Assembly: GCA_903885415.1 (NCBI GenBank)
Contig: CAISIP010000615.1
Location: forward strand, 1 to 5,877
Direction of reading: 5' to 3'
DNA from: an uncultured beta proteobacterium
GTDB taxonomy: Bacteria; Pseudomonadota; Gammaproteobacteria; Burkholderiales; Burkholderiaceae_C
Length of the DNA: 5,877 bases
How positions within the stretch are numbered: position 1 is the first letter of the stretch; each line of letters starts with the position of its first letter. Below are positions 5,843 through 5,877 of the stretch, piece by piece. The notes below the pieces were generated by a model, which was not told the origin of the DNA, ran no database searches, and saw only the letters and a program-made list of their open reading frames with translations. The position numbers were made by a program, and so were the translations under genes.

Positions 5843-5877
5843 ATGGAAGAAAAAGCCGCCATCCTATCCCTAGCCGC
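5843..5877 (+). CDS. N-terminus of a second ArsR-family regulator, cut by the window edge
   Basis: Only eleven complete codons are present: MEEKAAILSLA, still open at the right edge. This matches the opening of many ArsR-family repressors, which continue with a short helix and then the winged helix-turn-helix. The call rests on this short resemblance plus context: it is divergent from an ars operon behind a strong promoter-like sequence. If right, the locus has two arsenic regulators, and further ars genes, such as an arsenite pump, probably follow outside the window. Confidence 0.55.
   Translation, partial: MEEKAAILSLA

Noticed and set aside
5503..5862. Small - strand frames running across the gap start and intergenic region
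   Set aside because: They have no ribosome site or domain and overlap the gap 5' end in another frame and the divergent promoter region.

Overview
The window is GC-rich, densely coded proteobacterial DNA. The GuaA-like and arsenic proteins look like those of Betaproteobacteria (Burkholderiales-like); this is a judgement from remembered sequences, not a search. It holds two blocks that converge near position 2400.

Left block (+ strand, 1-2264). One open frame enters from the left edge and ends at 2264. Its first two thirds is a superfamily 2 (SF2) DEAD/DEAH-type helicase, of the kind found behind a primase domain in mobile-element 'TOTE' conflict proteins. At about 1545-1560 the frame passes without a stop into the C-terminal 236 or so residues of GMP synthase (GuaA), ending in the usual GuaA C-terminus PPATIEWE. 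The GuaA part lacks the glutaminase domain and the ATP-pyrophosphatase P-loop, so it cannot be a working GMP synthase. The junction lies at a short stretch where both parents plausibly read G-V-x-D-P. It looks like a deletion or recombination scar between a mobile-element helicase gene and guaA, whose 3' end is a known island integration site. An assembly chimera must be excluded.

Middle (2265-2400). This is a short intergenic region between convergent genes. It carries a 7-bp-arm palindrome next to a TTGACA box and an 8-bp GC-rich stem-loop.

Right block (- strand, 5588 down to 2401). This is a compact arsenic-resistance operon in the order gap, arsJ, arsR, arsC, with a 1-nt gap, a 4-nt overlap and a 56-nt gap between successive genes. 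GAPDH and ArsJ form the known pathway that makes and exports 1-arseno-3-phosphoglycerate. ArsC belongs to the thioredoxin-coupled arsenate reductase family, but its P-loop reads CTGNSAHS, with His where the family has its essential Arg. ArsR has no CxC motif in the DNA-binding helix; instead it has a Cys-Cys...Cys cluster near the C-terminus, like the atypical As(III) sensor of Acidithiobacillus. The 254-bp upstream region carries repeated motifs and an AT-rich promoter/operator. A second, divergent arsR-like gene begins at 5843 and runs off the right edge, so the ars island continues beyond the window.

The items most worth checking are the in-frame helicase-GuaA fusion and the Arg-to-His change in the ArsC P-loop. 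No CRISPR array, rRNA, tRNA, transposase or integrase was seen.
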